A stretch of 64,000 nucleotides of DNA from Nocardioides ungokensis (lineage in GTDB: Bacteria; Actinomycetota; Actinomycetes; Propionibacteriales; Nocardioidaceae), in contig NZ_CP059164.1 in assembly GCF_013466985.1 (NCBI RefSeq), forward strand, positions 2,241,001-2,305,000, given 5' to 3'. Position 1 is the first letter of the stretch, and each line of letters opens with the position of its first letter. The notes below the pieces were generated by a model. The model was given only the letters and a program-made list of their open reading frames with translations, was not told where the DNA came from and ran no database searches. This document shows positions 8,126 through 18,215 of this stretch, in pieces. The translations under genes were made by a program, and so were the position numbers.

Positions 8126-10165
8126 GTGAACAAACTCGTCGCTGGGCCCCCGCGCCAGCTCATCCTCGCCAGCGCGGCAGCCCTCCTCTCAGCCGTCACG
8201 GTCGTGTCGGCTCCCACCGCCGGCATGGCCGCCGGCGGCGCCCCGGCACATCAGGGGGCGGACGCGCGTGCCCAGGCCGCCTCGTCCGCGCGCAACCTCG
8301 TGGCGGACCGCCCGGCTCGACTCCACGCCAGCAAGTACGACGCGTTCCGCGCCATGCCGGTGCAGTCGTCGTCGGGCCTGCAGTACGTGCCCTACGAGCG
8401 CACCTACAAGGGGCTGCCGGTCATCGGTGGTGACTTCGTCGTCTCCACCGACAGCGACGGCAAGGTGCTGGGCACGACGGTGGCCCAGACCCGCGCCGTG
8501 CAGCTCGCGTCGGTCAGCCCGACGGTGAGCAAGGCGGCCGCGCGCTCGACGTCGGCCCACCAGGTCAAGGACGCCCGCCTCGAGGCGACCCGCCTGGTCG
8601 TCCTCCAGCGCGCGGCCTCCGCCCTCGCCTGGGAGACCACGGTGGACGGCGTGCGCAACGGCGAGGCCTCGCGCCTCACCGTCTACGTCGACGCGCACAA
8701 CGGGCACGTGCTCAGCAGCAAGGAGCACGTCATGGAGGGCACCGGCACCTCGGCGTACGCCGGGACCGTGACGATCCCGACGAGCCTCTCGGGCTCGACG
8801 TACTCGATGAAGAACTCCAACGCCGCCACCCTGGTCTGCCAGGACGCCGCCACCAACACGACGTTCACCGGCGCCGACGACCTGTGGGGCAACGGCAACG
8901 CGACCAGCCGCGAGACCGGCTGCGTGGACTCGTTCTACTCGGCCGAGCAGGAGCGGCAGATGCTCTCCGCGTGGGACGGCCGCTCCGGCATGGACGGCGC
9001 CGGCGGCTGGGTGCCGATCCGCGTGGGCCTCGCCGACGTGAACGCCTACTACGACGGCACCCAGGTGCAGGTCGGCCACACCCAGACCGGCGGCAAGTGG
9101 ATCGGCTCGATCGACGTCGTCGCACACGAGTTCGGCCACGGGGTCGACGACCACACCCCGGGCGGCATCTCCGGCAACGGCACCCAGGAGTTCGTCGCCG
9201 ACACGTTCGGCGCGGCCACCGAGTGGTACGCCAACAACCCGACCGACCGTCCCGACTACACCGTCGGCGAGCAGGTCAACCTGGTCGGCAACGGCCCGAT
9301 CCGCTACATGTACAACCCGTCGCTGGCCGGTGACTCCAACTGCTACACCTCCTCGACGCCCACCGACGAGGTGCACGCGGCGGCCGGCCCCGGCAACCAC
9401 TGGTTCTACCTGATGGCCGAGGGCACCAGCCCCACCGACGGGCAGCCGACCAGCCCCACCTGCAACGGCTCCTCGATCACCGGCATCGGCATCCAGAAGG
9501 CCGAGAAGATCATGTACAACGCGATGCTGATGAAGACCTCGTCGTCGTCGTACCTGAAGTACCGCACCTGGACGCTGACGGCCGCCAAGAACCTGTACGG
9601 CGCCACCAGCTGCACGGAGTTCAACGCGGTCAAGGCGGCGTGGGACGCCGTCAACGTCCCGGCACAGGCGGGTGACCCGACCTGCTCCACCGGCGGTGGC
9701 GGCGGCACCTGCACCAGCACCGGCCAGAAGCTCGGCAACCCCGGCTTCGAGACCGGCTCGGCTGCTCCGTGGTCGGCCTCCTCCGGCGTCGTGGACAACT
9801 CGACGGGCGAGGCCGCGCACAGCGGCAGCTGGAAGGCGTGGATGGACGGCTACGGCTCCTCGCACACCGACACGCTGAGCCAGTCGGTGACGATCCCGTC
9901 GGGCTGCAAGGCGACCCTGTCGTTCTACCTGCACATCGACACCGCCGAGTCCGGTTCGACGGCCTACGACAAGCTGACCGTCAAGGCCGGCTCCACGACC
10001 CTCGCGACCTACTCCAACGCGAACGCCGCCTCCGGCTACGCGCTGAAGTCGTTCGACGTCTCGTCGCTCGCCGGGCAGACCGTCACGATCAGCTTCAGCG
10101 GGGTCGAGGACAGCTCGCTCCAGACGAGCTTCGTGGTGGACGACACCGCCCTCACCACCAGCTGA
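8126..10165 (+). CDS. Secreted M4 (thermolysin) family metalloprotease
   Basis: 679 residues from GTG 8126, with an AAAGGAG site. A signal peptide (about 1-36, ending GMAAGG) is followed by an FTP/PepSY propeptide with YVPYERTYKGLPVIGGDFVV. The catalytic domain has VVAHEFGHGVDDHT (zinc ligands His334 and His338, catalytic Glu335) and TQEFVADTFG (third ligand region, Glu355). A further His lies in AAAGPGNHWFYLMAEG. A Gly-rich linker (near residue 527) leads to a beta-sandwich (LGNPGFETGSAAPWS to FVVDDTALTTS) that probably binds sugar or protein. The enzyme should be an exported, self-processed endopeptidase. A GC hairpin follows the stop. Confidence 0.93.
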   Translation: MNKLVAGPPRQLILASAAALLSAVTVVSAPTAGMAAGGAPAHQGADARAQAASSARNLVADRPARLHASKYDAFRAMPVQSSSGLQYVPYERTYKGLPVIGGDFVVSTDSDGKVLGTTVAQTRAVQLASVSPTVSKAAARSTSAHQVKDARLEATRLVVLQRAASALAWETTVDGVRNGEASRLTVYVDAHNGHVLSSKEHVMEGTGTSAYAGTVTIPTSLSGSTYSMKNSNAATLVCQDAATNTTFTGADDLWGNGNATSRETGCVDSFYSAEQERQMLSAWDGRSGMDGAGGWVPIRVGLADVNAYYDGTQVQVGHTQTGGKWIGSIDVVAHEFGHGVDDHTPGGISGNGTQEFVADTFGAATEWYANNPTDRPDYTVGEQVNLVGNGPIRYMYNPSLAGDSNCYTSSTPTDEVHAAAGPGNHWFYLMAEGTSPTDGQPTSPTCNGSSITGIGIQKAEKIMYNAMLMKTSSSSYLKYRTWTLTAAKNLYGATSCTEFNAVKAAWDAVNVPAQAGDPTCSTGGGGGTCTSTGQKLGNPGFETGSAAPWSASSGVVDNSTGEAAHSGSWKAWMDGYGSSHTDTLSQSVTIPSGCKATLSFYLHIDTAESGSTAYDKLTVKAGSTTLATYSNANAASGYALKSFDVSSLAGQTVTISFSGVEDSSLQTSFVVDDTALTTS

Positions 10166-10183
10166 CGCACCCTCACCACACGG

Positions 10184-10211
10184 CGGCCGCCACCCTCGGG
10201 GATGGCGGCCG
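10184..10211. terminator. GC-rich hairpin between convergent genes
   Basis: CGGCCGCCA (10184-10192) pairs with TGGCGGCCG (10203-10211) around a 10-nt loop. There is no T-tract, which is usual for actinobacterial terminators. It lies between the M4 protease stop (10165) and the histidine kinase stop (10226), so it can serve both strands. Confidence 0.65.
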
Positions 10212-10225
10212 TCGTGCGTCCGCGC

Positions 10226-11612
10226 TCAGCCCGGGGCCCGCAGCGGCAGGGCCCCCGGAGGGTGGTCCCGTCGTCGCGCTGTCGACGCCGATGGTGGCCG
10301 CCGTGCCGCTCCTCGACGATGCGCCGGGCGATGTCGAGGCCGAGGCCGGTGCCCTTGCCGACGTCCTTGGTCGTGTAGAACGCCTCGAACACCCGCGCGG
10401 CCACCTCGGGCGACATCCCGGTGCCGGTGTCGGCGATCTCCACGACCACCGCGTCCGGGAGCGCCCTCGTCGAGATGCGCAGGGTGCCCGACCGTCCATG
10501 GCGTCCACGGCGTTGTCGATGACGTTGGCCCACACCTGGTTGAGCTCGCCCGCGAAGGCGTCGACCGGGGGACTGCAGCGTCGTAGTCGCGCACCACCGT
10601 GACACCCGTGCCGAGCTTGTGGCCGAGGATCACCAGGCTGCTCTCGATGCCCTCGGTGACGTCGACCTGCTGGCGCGACCCCCGGTCCATCTGCGAGTAG
10701 GACCTGACCGCGGCGACCAGGCCGGAGATCCGGTCGGTCGCCTCCTTGACCTCGGCCAGGAGCGACGTCATCGACCCACGCGCTGGCCACCCAGGTGAGG
10801 CCGGTGCCCAGCGCCGGTCCGGCGAGCGCCTCCGCGACCCGGTCGCACCACGCCACGTCGGCGCCGCCGGCCACGAGCAGCGGGGCGAGCTGCCACCCGT
10901 CGTCGACGCCGTGGCGGTCGAGCCAGTCGCCGACCGCCTCCTCGTCGTCGGCGATGGCCATGGGGTCCGTGCGGGCGGGACGACCCGGGAGCCCCCGGCG
11001 CAAGGCGTCGAGCGCCGCGAACTGCTGCGGGGTGATCTCGTCCCGGGCGAGCTGGCCGAGCGAGGCGAGCAGGGTGGTCGAGGCCTCCTCCATCGCGTCG
11101 ACCGCCCGCGTCGCCGAGGCGGCCGGGTTGTTGATCTCGTGGGCCAGCCCGGCCGCGAGCGTGCCGAGGGTCACCAGGACTCGCGGTGACGCGCCGTCGA
11201 CTCGATGCTGCGCGCCGTGCTGTAGAGGCCCTCGATCAGGTGCGTCGCCAGCGGGAACCACGCCTGCGCGAGGTCGCGCAGCGCGTCCGCCGGGACCCGG
11301 AGCACCCGCCCGGCCGTGGCGCCGCGCCCGGTCGCGAGGTAGACCCCGTGCTCGTCCCACGCCCGAAGCCGCCCGCCCAGCGCCCGGCACGTCCATGGTG
11401 CGGACCACGACGTCCTCGCGGCCGACGTGCCGCACCAGGTCGATGGCGCCGTCGACGAGGACCCACCACGCGTCGGCGTGCTCACCGCCCCGGAAGAGCA
11501 CGTCGTCCCGCTCGAAGCACACCTCGTCGCCGGCCGCCGCGAGGTCGGCGAGCTGGACGTCGGTGAGCCCGTCGAAGAGGTCGAGGCCGCGCAGGTCGGC
11601 CGCCCCGATCAC
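10226..11612 (-). CDS. Histidine kinase with N-terminal cNMP-binding-type domain (frameshifted as sequenced)
   Basis: Start GTG 11612 overlaps the stop of the receiver-flavoprotein gene (GTGA). Joined across frames, the protein has four parts. A Crp-like cyclic-nucleotide-binding barrel ([20 protein letters not shown], then [15 protein letters not shown]) comes first. A dimerisation helix with [16 protein letters not shown] holds the phosphorylatable His. The GHKL ATPase has an N-box ([15 protein letters not shown]), DTGTGM and [19 protein letters not shown]. About seven indels break the frame, near 11380, 11177, 10760, 10585, 10493, 10300 and 10270-10250. At 11177, 10585 and 10493 one base restored to a C or G run repairs it. 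Probably an intact sensor kinase whose partner is the upstream gene. Confidence 0.8.
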
Positions 11613-13277
11613 GTCGCCGCCAGGTAGCGGTGGACGTGGTAGACCGCCATCGCGCCCTCACCGACGGCCGAGGCGACCCGTTTCATCGACTCCCTGCGCA
11701 CGTCACCCGCGGCGAAGAGACCGGCACACTCGTCTCGAGGGAGAACGGTGGGCGGCGAGGGGCCAGCGCGCGGACGCGTCCGGCTGCGAGGCGTCCGGCT
11801 GGGCGAGGTCCTGCCCGGTGACCACGAAGCCGTGCTCGTCGCGGGCGACGTCCTTCCCGAGCCAGTCGGTGCGCGGTGCGGCGCCGATGAAGACGAACAG
11901 CCAGCTCGTGGCCCGCTGCTCGGTCTCGCCCGTGGCCCGGTCGGACAGCGTGACAGACTCCAGGTGGGCGTTGCCCTGTGCCGCCACGACCTCGGTTCCG
12001 TAGCGCACCTCGATCCGCGGATCGGCGAGGATGCGTGCCACCAGGTAGCGCGACATCGAGGTGTCGAGCGAGGGTCCGCGGGCCACCAGGACGACGCGCT
12101 CGGCGTACCTGGCCAGGTTGAGGGCGGCCTGCCCGGCCGAGTTGGCTGCCCCGACGACGAGCACCTCGTCGCCCTGGCACTGCGAGGCGTCGGCGGCGTT
12201 GGCGCCGTAGTAGATGCCGCGGCCGGTGAGGTCGTCCACCCCGGCGGCCGTGAGCCTGCGGTAGGCCACCCCGGTGGCGACGATGACGGCACGCGCCTCG
12301 ATCTCACCGGAGCCCTCGAGCAGCACCGCATGCACCGGTCCACGCCGCTCGCAGGCGACGACGTCGCGCGCGAGCACCAGCTCCGCACCGAAGCGTGACG
12401 CCTGCGCGCTGGCCCGCTGTGAGGTCGAAGCCGCTGAGGCCCTTGGGGAAGCCCAGGTAGTTTCTCGATGGCCGCGCTCTGGCCGGCCTGGCCGCCCGGT
12501 GCCTCCCGCTCCACGATGACCGTGCTGAGCCCCTCCGACGCGGCGTAGACCGCCGCGGCCAGGCCGGCCGGGCCCGCGCCGACGATGCAGACGTCGTACA
12601 ACGGCTGCTCCGCGCGGGTCCGCAGCCCCAGCGCCTCGGCCACCTCCAGCGTCGACGGTGCGCGCAGGCCCTCCCCTCGGGCACCAGCACGAGGGGAGGT
12701 CGGCCGTGTCGGCCCCCGCCAGGGCGACGAGCCGCTGGGCCTCCGCATCGCGCTCGACGTCGTACCACCGGTAGGGAACGTGGTTGCGGGCGAGGAAGGT
12801 CTTGACCTCGTGGCTGCGCTCGGACCACCGGTGTCCGACGACCCGGACGTCGGTGTCGTGCTCGGGGTGCTCGTGAGCCCAGTCGTCGAGCAGGTCGTCG
12901 AGGACCGGGTACAACCGCTCGTCCGGCGGGTCCCAGGGCTTCAGCAGGTAGTAGTCCAGCCCGATGTCGTTGATCGCGCGGATCGCGACGTCGGTGTCGG
13001 CGTACGCCGTGAGCAGCACCCGTTTGGCGCCCGGGGCGAGCTCCTGGGCACGTCCGAGCATCTCGATCCCGGTCATGTGGGGCATCCGCTGGTCGGCGGT
13101 GATCAGCGCAACCGGCTGGTCGCGCAGCGCCAGCTGGGCGAGCACCTCGAGCCCCTCGGCCCCGGTCGTCACCTTGACGATGCGGTAGCGGTCGCCGTAC
13201 CGACGCCGCAGGTCGCGCGTGATCGCGGCCAGCACCCCCGGGTCGTCGTCCACGGCCAGGATCGTCGCCCTGCCCAT
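11609..13277 (-). CDS. Receiver domain - glutaredoxin-like - FAD/NAD(P) oxidoreductase fusion (frameshifted as sequenced)
   Basis: About 555 residues when repaired. The N-terminal receiver has VDDDPG (acidic pocket), [11 protein letters not shown] (phosphoacceptor Asp) and LLKPWDPP (conserved Lys). Next is a glutaredoxin-like segment ([20 protein letters not shown]) without cysteines. A thioredoxin-reductase-like flavoprotein follows: [20 protein letters not shown] (FAD), [17 protein letters not shown] (NADPH) and GLFAAGDVR (FAD). The usual CxxC is replaced by [14 protein letters not shown], so it is not a true thioredoxin reductase. Indels near 12690, 12677, 12463, 12420 and 11740 break the frame; two are clear one-base losses from C or G runs. 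ATG 13277 follows a GGAGG site and a GATACT hexamer near 13320. Confidence 0.82.
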
Positions 13278-13392
13278 CGCCCACCGCCCTCCACACCGGT
13301 CCTCGCGGCCCCGATCGAGTATCGCCCACGCCGGTGAGCGCGAGGGCCGATAATCGCTGGCCATCCGGCTCGTCCGCGCGGACCCTCGAGAC

Positions 13393-14407
13393 ATGGAGCT
13401 CGTCCGAGGTCGATCCCGGCGACCGCACCGCGGTGCGGGACTACGCGGCCGCGCGCGAGGCGGCCCGCCGCGTCGACGCCCCCTGGCTGCCTCCCCTCAC
13501 CGAGCACGAAGTCGAGGGCGGCTGCGCTACGGCTGGGACCTGGAGCCCGCGGTCGGTCACCTGGTCGTCGCGGGTTGAGGTGGTCGGCTGGGCGGACTAC
13601 GAGACCAGCGAGTACGACAACCACCACCTGGCGTGGCTGAGGTTCGACGTCCATCCCGACCACCGCCGGCGGGGTCACGGCAGCGAGGTCCTGGCGGCGC
13701 TGACGAGCCGGGCGCGCGCCGAGGGCCGCACCTCGATCGGCACCGACGGGTGGGACCACGCGGCCGCATCCGCCTTCGCCTCGGCGCACGGACTGGAGTG
13801 CCGGAGCCGGGAGGTCCTCCGCCGCCAGGTCCTGTCCGAGCTGGCCTGGTCCGAGGCGGACCGGCTGCATGCCGAGTCCTCGTCGCGGGCTGGTGCCTAC
13901 GAGCTCGTGCGTCTCGACGGCCCGGTCCCCGAGGGGGAGATCGAGGCCTTCGCGAGGATGGTGGCGGCGATCAACGACGCGCCGGTGGACGCCCTCGACA
14001 TCGAGGACGAGGTCTACTCACCCCGGAGGATCCGGGCCTACGAGGACGCGCACCGATTGCGCGGGATGCGGATCCGCCGTCTCTACGCGCGGCACCGCGA
14101 GACCGGGGCACTGGCGGGCGAGACGATCGTGGGCGTCGACACCATGCGGCCCCACCGCGGCGAGCAGCACGACACCGCGGTCGTGCGCGCACACCGAGGG
14201 CACCGTCTCGGACTGCTGCTCAAGCTCGAGATGCTGCGGTGGCTGCGCGACGAGGAGCCTCGGCTGCGGACGATCGACACCTGGAACGCCGAGAGCAACG
14301 ACCACATGATCGCGGTCAACGAGGCGCTGGGCTACCACGTGATGGGTCGGGCGCTGCTGTTCCAGAAGCCTCTCGAGGGCGACGGTCAGGGCGTGGGAGA
14401 GCCGTAG
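13393..14407 (+). CDS. Tandem GNAT-fold acetyltransferase (frameshifted as sequenced)
   Basis: About 338 residues once repaired. The N-terminal GNAT unit includes RLRYGWDLEPAVGHLVVAG (in a second frame), VVGWADYETSEYDNHHLAWL, and the acetyl-CoA loop VHPDHRRRGHGSEVLAAL. The C-terminal unit has TAVVRAHRGHRLGLLLKLEML, a second R/Q-x-x-G-x-G/A-like loop, and ends NEALGYHVMGRALLFQKPLEG. Frame breaks near 13410, 13523 and 13575; the middle one is repaired by restoring a C to GGCGG. ATG 13393 is the best start but lies just before the first break, so it is uncertain. Substrate unknown; resembles actinobacterial double-GNAT proteins of the mycothiol synthase type in outline only. Its 3' end overlaps the M36 gene by 22 nt. 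Confidence 0.7.
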
Positions 14408-17340
14408 ACCTCCAGCTCGCTGAGGTCGCTGTAGGAGCACCCGGCGTAGCTGCCGCCCGGGCAGCTCGTGGCGAAGCCGGGCGTCTGGTTGCCCCGGATC
14501 GTGAACCGGACGTAGCGCACCGAGTCGGAGCCGGCGACCGGGGTCACGAGGTTGATCCGGCCCAGGTCGTCGGACGTGAAGGTCCCGCTGCTGGCATCGG
14601 TCCAGGTGGTGCCGTCGGGGGAGGTGGCGATCGTGTAGTCGCCGGTTGAGGCCGACGGGCCGTCGCCGCAGGTCGCCGAGGGGTCGACGCCGAACCCGCT
14701 GACGTCCACGGCCCGGCCCAGGTCCACGGTGATGTGCTTGGGGACGAAGTGGTTCGTCGGGTCACCGTTGTCGTCACCGGTGGTGCTGCTCCAGCCGGTG
14801 GCCCGGCTGTTGTCGATCGCCTGGCCAGGACCGCAGCCGAAGCCGCCGTAGTCGGGCCCGTTGAAGTCGTGACCGAGGCGCCGCCGCTCGACGCCGCCCA
14901 GTCCCGGCGCACCTCGAGGTCGGCGGTCGCGCCCGCGGGGGTGACCGACACCGGCGACGCGGCCGGGTCGTAGCCCGCTCCGCGCACCACGAGCTTGCCG
15001 TAGTCACCGGCGGGCACCGGACCGATCGAGTAGGAGCCGTCGGACCCGGTCAGGGCCGTCGGGTTGGCGAGGCCCGCACCGCCCTCGAACGCGAGGGTGA
15101 CCGGCACCCCGGCCACCGGGTCGCCGGTGTCGCGGTCGCGGACCACTCCGGTGATGGTGCCGGTCGCGCCGCCGGAGGGCGGGAGCGCACTGCTTGCCGC
15201 GGCGAGGCGTCGTCGCCGCCCAGCGACCCGGCGAAGAAGCCATGCCCCGGACGGCGAAGACCTTCCAGATGGCCGCGTGGTGGTCCCCACCGAAGAGGGC
15301 GGTGTCGGCGACCAGGATCGCGTTGCGCATGTCGAGGAACGACGGGTTGGCCGGGGCCAGCTCCATCGCCCGGGTCACGAGCGCCTCGCTCGTCCGCGAG
15401 CCGAGCCGGTCGCGCAGCGACCACAGCGTCTGCGACCAGATCTCGCCGTCGGCGTGGACCTCGGGGGCACCGATCACCCGGGCATAGTCGGCGTACGTGT
15501 AGCCACCGGTGTGCCCGGTCTCGCCACCGTTGCAGCGTGGGGACGCCGAGCCGACGGTGCAGTCGAGCGGCTCCGTGCGGTCGAGGGCGACGCCCGCGCC
15601 GTCGTACTGGAAGAGGGTCACGTCGACCTTGCCGGGCCGGTCCTCCTGGAGGCCGCGGTGGACCAGGTAGTCCATCGCGTACCAGTCGCTCCAGGCCTCG
15701 CCCATCGCACCGGCCTGGACGCCGCCGAGCGTGGAGGCGCCGCTGGGGTCGACCACGAGCCGGTTGGAGAGCCCGTGGGTGTACTCGTGGTAGACGGTGT
15801 CGGCCTCGTCGCCGACGTTGGTCGGCGCGAACGGGTCGCCGTCGGGGTACGCCGTGTGGGGCTGGTGCTGGAGGTACATCTGCATCGTCGGTGACATGCC
15901 GTCTGGCGGGGTGTCCATGTTGGCGTTGTCGATGTGGTTGCCGTCGGGCAGGCCGTGGTCGGTGTCGGCGCCGTCGTCGGTCTGGGTGTCGACGAAGTCC
16001 CCGCCCTTGCCCTGCTTGCCGGCGTTGCGCTTCTGGAAGTTGCCCGCGGCCTCGGTGAACCCGATGGGGGCCTGCGCGAGGTGGTCGTGCCAGTTGTTGA
16101 CGTAGAAGAACACCTGCGCGACGTTCTGCGCACGGTTGACCTGCCAGGACAGGGCCTTGTTCGGGTTCCAGGAGCAGGGGTAGGGGTTGTCGCAGAAGGA
16201 CACGTTCGCCAGGTGGAAGGACTTGAGCGAGTAGTCCCAGTGGTGCGGGGTCCTGGCCCGGGCCTCCTCGTCCGGCTCGGCGCGGTTGTCGTCGTTGACG
16301 TCGGAGTACGCGTGGGAGTTGTTGCCGAAGAGCACCGTGGCGTCGGCGCCCAGCCAGCCCCGCTTGGTGTAGTTGACCGTCGACTCCTGGCCACCCGGCC
16401 GGTGCCCGGGGAAGTAGGTCACCGCCGTACCCCGGCTGGCGGGGGTGGCGGACCGCTCGGAGGAGCTCGCGTCGGCCGAGAGGGGCCTGCGGTAGAGCAG
16501 CCGCCCGGTGCCGGAGTCGAAGACCGAGAGCGCCGGGTGGTCCGCAGACATGGTGACGGTCTGCCAGCCCAGGTAGCTGGCCGTCCGCGTCACGAAGAGC
16601 ACCCGGTCGGCGACGTCGCGGGGCCCGGCTGCCGTCGTGCTCTCGCCGAGGTCGCGGCGGGCCGCGGCGATCGCGGCGCTCGGCGACGAGATCCTCGGGG
16701 ACCCGGACGCGGTCGGCGTGGCCGCCGTGGACACGGGGGAGCCGCCCAGCATCAGCAACCTGCCGGAGCGTGTCACGGCGGCCTGGAGCCCGTTGCCGAA
16801 GACGCGGCGGCCGTCGACCCGCTGCGTCCACGAGAGGTGGTGGATGCCTGCGATGTCGCGGTAGTCCCGGCGCAGGCGGAAGGTGTCGAGGTCGTCGGCG
16901 GTGAGGCCGAGGGCGGCGTGGTTGGCGCGCACGTAGCCCATGGCCACGCCGGAGGGAGACTTCGTGCTGGGGCCGGTGAGGTAGCCGTCGAGGTTCTCGA
17001 GGACGCGCACGGTGCCGGTGCCGCCGTCGTACTCCAGCAGGCCTTGGCGGGCAGCGCACGCCGGAGGGCACGCGCCGCGGGCCGTGACGAGGCCTTGCTG
17101 GAGGTGCGCAGCTCGGCGACGCGACCGCGGTCGGTGCCCGCCCGGCGCGCGTCGTAGAAGCCGCGGGCCTCGGCGCAGACGCCCGTGTGGAGGGCTCGGT
17201 GGTCCCGGCTGCCGGGACGTGGCGGGACCCGCCGCCACGGAGCTGGTGGCGAGGCCACCGGCGAGGGCGAGTGCCCCCGCCGCGGCGATGGCCACGGTCG
17301 TGCGTGCGCGGCGCCTGCCGCCCGAGAACATGCCGGTCAC
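14386..17340 (-). CDS. Secreted M36 (fungalysin) metalloprotease with C-terminal binding domains (frameshifted as sequenced)
   Basis: About 980 residues when joined, from GTG 17340 (GAGGGAG site 5 nt upstream). A signal peptide (TTVAIAAAGALALAGGLATS) and long propeptide (DLDTFRLRRDYRDIAGIHHL) precede the catalytic domain. That domain has TVYHEYTHGLSNRLV (zinc His pair, catalytic Glu) and GAMGEAWSDWYAMDYL (third ligand). After it come a carboxypeptidase-regulatory-like module (TGTITGVVRDRDTGDPVAG) and an F5/8-type discoidin domain (VDLGRAVDVSGFGVDPSA to LSELEVYGSPTP). Breaks lie near 17220, 17050, 15242, 15200 and 14873; those at 15242 and 14873 are each repaired by one G. Probably an exported, wall- or substrate-binding protease. 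Confidence 0.88.
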
Positions 17341-17425
17341 TGCGTCTCCCTCGTCGAGATGAACGCAGTCACTCTTGGTCTCCGGGGACGCCCACGCAAG
17401 GGCATCCCGCGGCGAGTCGGGCCCG

Positions 17426-18191
17426 TCAGCCCCGGGCGGTGAGCACCACGGGGCCGTTCTCGGTGACGGCGACCGTGTGCTCCTGTGCGCCCCGCGGGAA
17501 CCGTCCGCGCTGCGGAGCGTCCAGCCGTCGTCGTCGGTGTAGATCTCGTCGGTCGTGTGCAGGAACCACGGCTCGATCGCGATCACCAGTCCGGGTCGCA
17601 GCGGGAAGCCACGACCGGGGCGGCCGTCGTTCGGGATGTGCGGGTCGCCGTGCATCGTGCGTCCGACGCCGTGACCACCGAACTGGGTGTTGATCCGCAG
17701 GCCGGCCTCCCGGGCGACCGTGGCGATCGCGTGGGAGATGTCGCCGACCCGGCTGCCCACCCGGGCCGCCTCGATCCCGGCCGCGAGCGCGCGGTCGGTG
17801 ATCTCGATCAGCCGCAGGTCCTCCTCGCGCGGGGTGCCGACCACGAGGCTGTAGGCCGAGTCCGACACCCAGCCGTCCACGCTCGCGGCGAAGTCGACGC
17901 TGAGCAGGTCGCCGTCGCGGAGCACGTAGTTCCGGGGGAGTCCGTGCAGGACCGCGTCGTTGACGGACGTGCACAGCACCTTGCCGAGGGCGACGCCCCG
18001 AACGACGGGTGGTAGTCGAGGTAGCAGGACTCGGCGCCGCGCTCGCGGATCATCTCGTGGGCCAGCGCGTCGAGGTCGAGCAGGTTCACGCCGACGTCGG
18101 CGGCCTCGGACAGCCGGGTGATGACGTCGGCGACGAAGCGCCCGGCGGGGCGCATCTCCTCGATCTGGGTGGGGGTCCGGAGCTCGATCAC
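17426..18191 (-). CDS. map: Methionine aminopeptidase type I (frameshifted as sequenced)
   Basis: About 255 residues from GTG 18191: IELRTPTQIEEMRPAGRFVA, then LCTSVNDAVLHGLP, then VDFAASVDGWVSDSAYSLVV (metal Asp residues). GGHGVGRTMHGDPHIPN (metal His) and GLVIAIEPW (metal Glu) follow. The enzyme removes initiator methionine in the cytoplasm. Two one-base losses break it. TTCGGGGCGTC near 18000 lacks one G (the LGKVLCTS frame), and GACGGTTCCCG near 17505 lacks one G (the FPRGAQEHTVAV frame). Both repairs give a standard sequence. The gene is essential or near-essential in most bacteria, so sequencing error is more likely than decay unless another map exists. TAGGGT and a 7-nt gap precede the start. 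Confidence 0.9.
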
Positions 18192-18198
18192 GCTCGGG

Positions 18199-18208
18199 AC
18201 CCTACGCT
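18199..18208. promoter_or_regulatory. Overlapping divergent -10 elements of map and the aldo-keto reductase gene
   Basis: Only 24 bp separate the two start codons (GTG 18191 minus, ATG 18216 plus). The minus strand reads TAGGGT (18204 to 18199) and the plus strand reads TACGCT (18203 to 18208), sharing the TA at 18203-18204. Each is followed by a 7-nt gap and the start codon. This fits a bidirectional, leaderless promoter. Confidence 0.6.
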
Positions 18209-18215
18209 GGCGGCC

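Noticed and set aside
11609..12620. Calling the flavoprotein part a thioredoxin reductase
   Set aside because: The redox-active CxxC is absent; the position reads [14 protein letters not shown].
10226..13277. Calling the kinase and receiver-flavoprotein pseudogenes
   Set aside because: Most breaks that could be resolved are one-base run-length changes, and all catalytic motifs are intact on either side. Errors explain the pattern better than decay.
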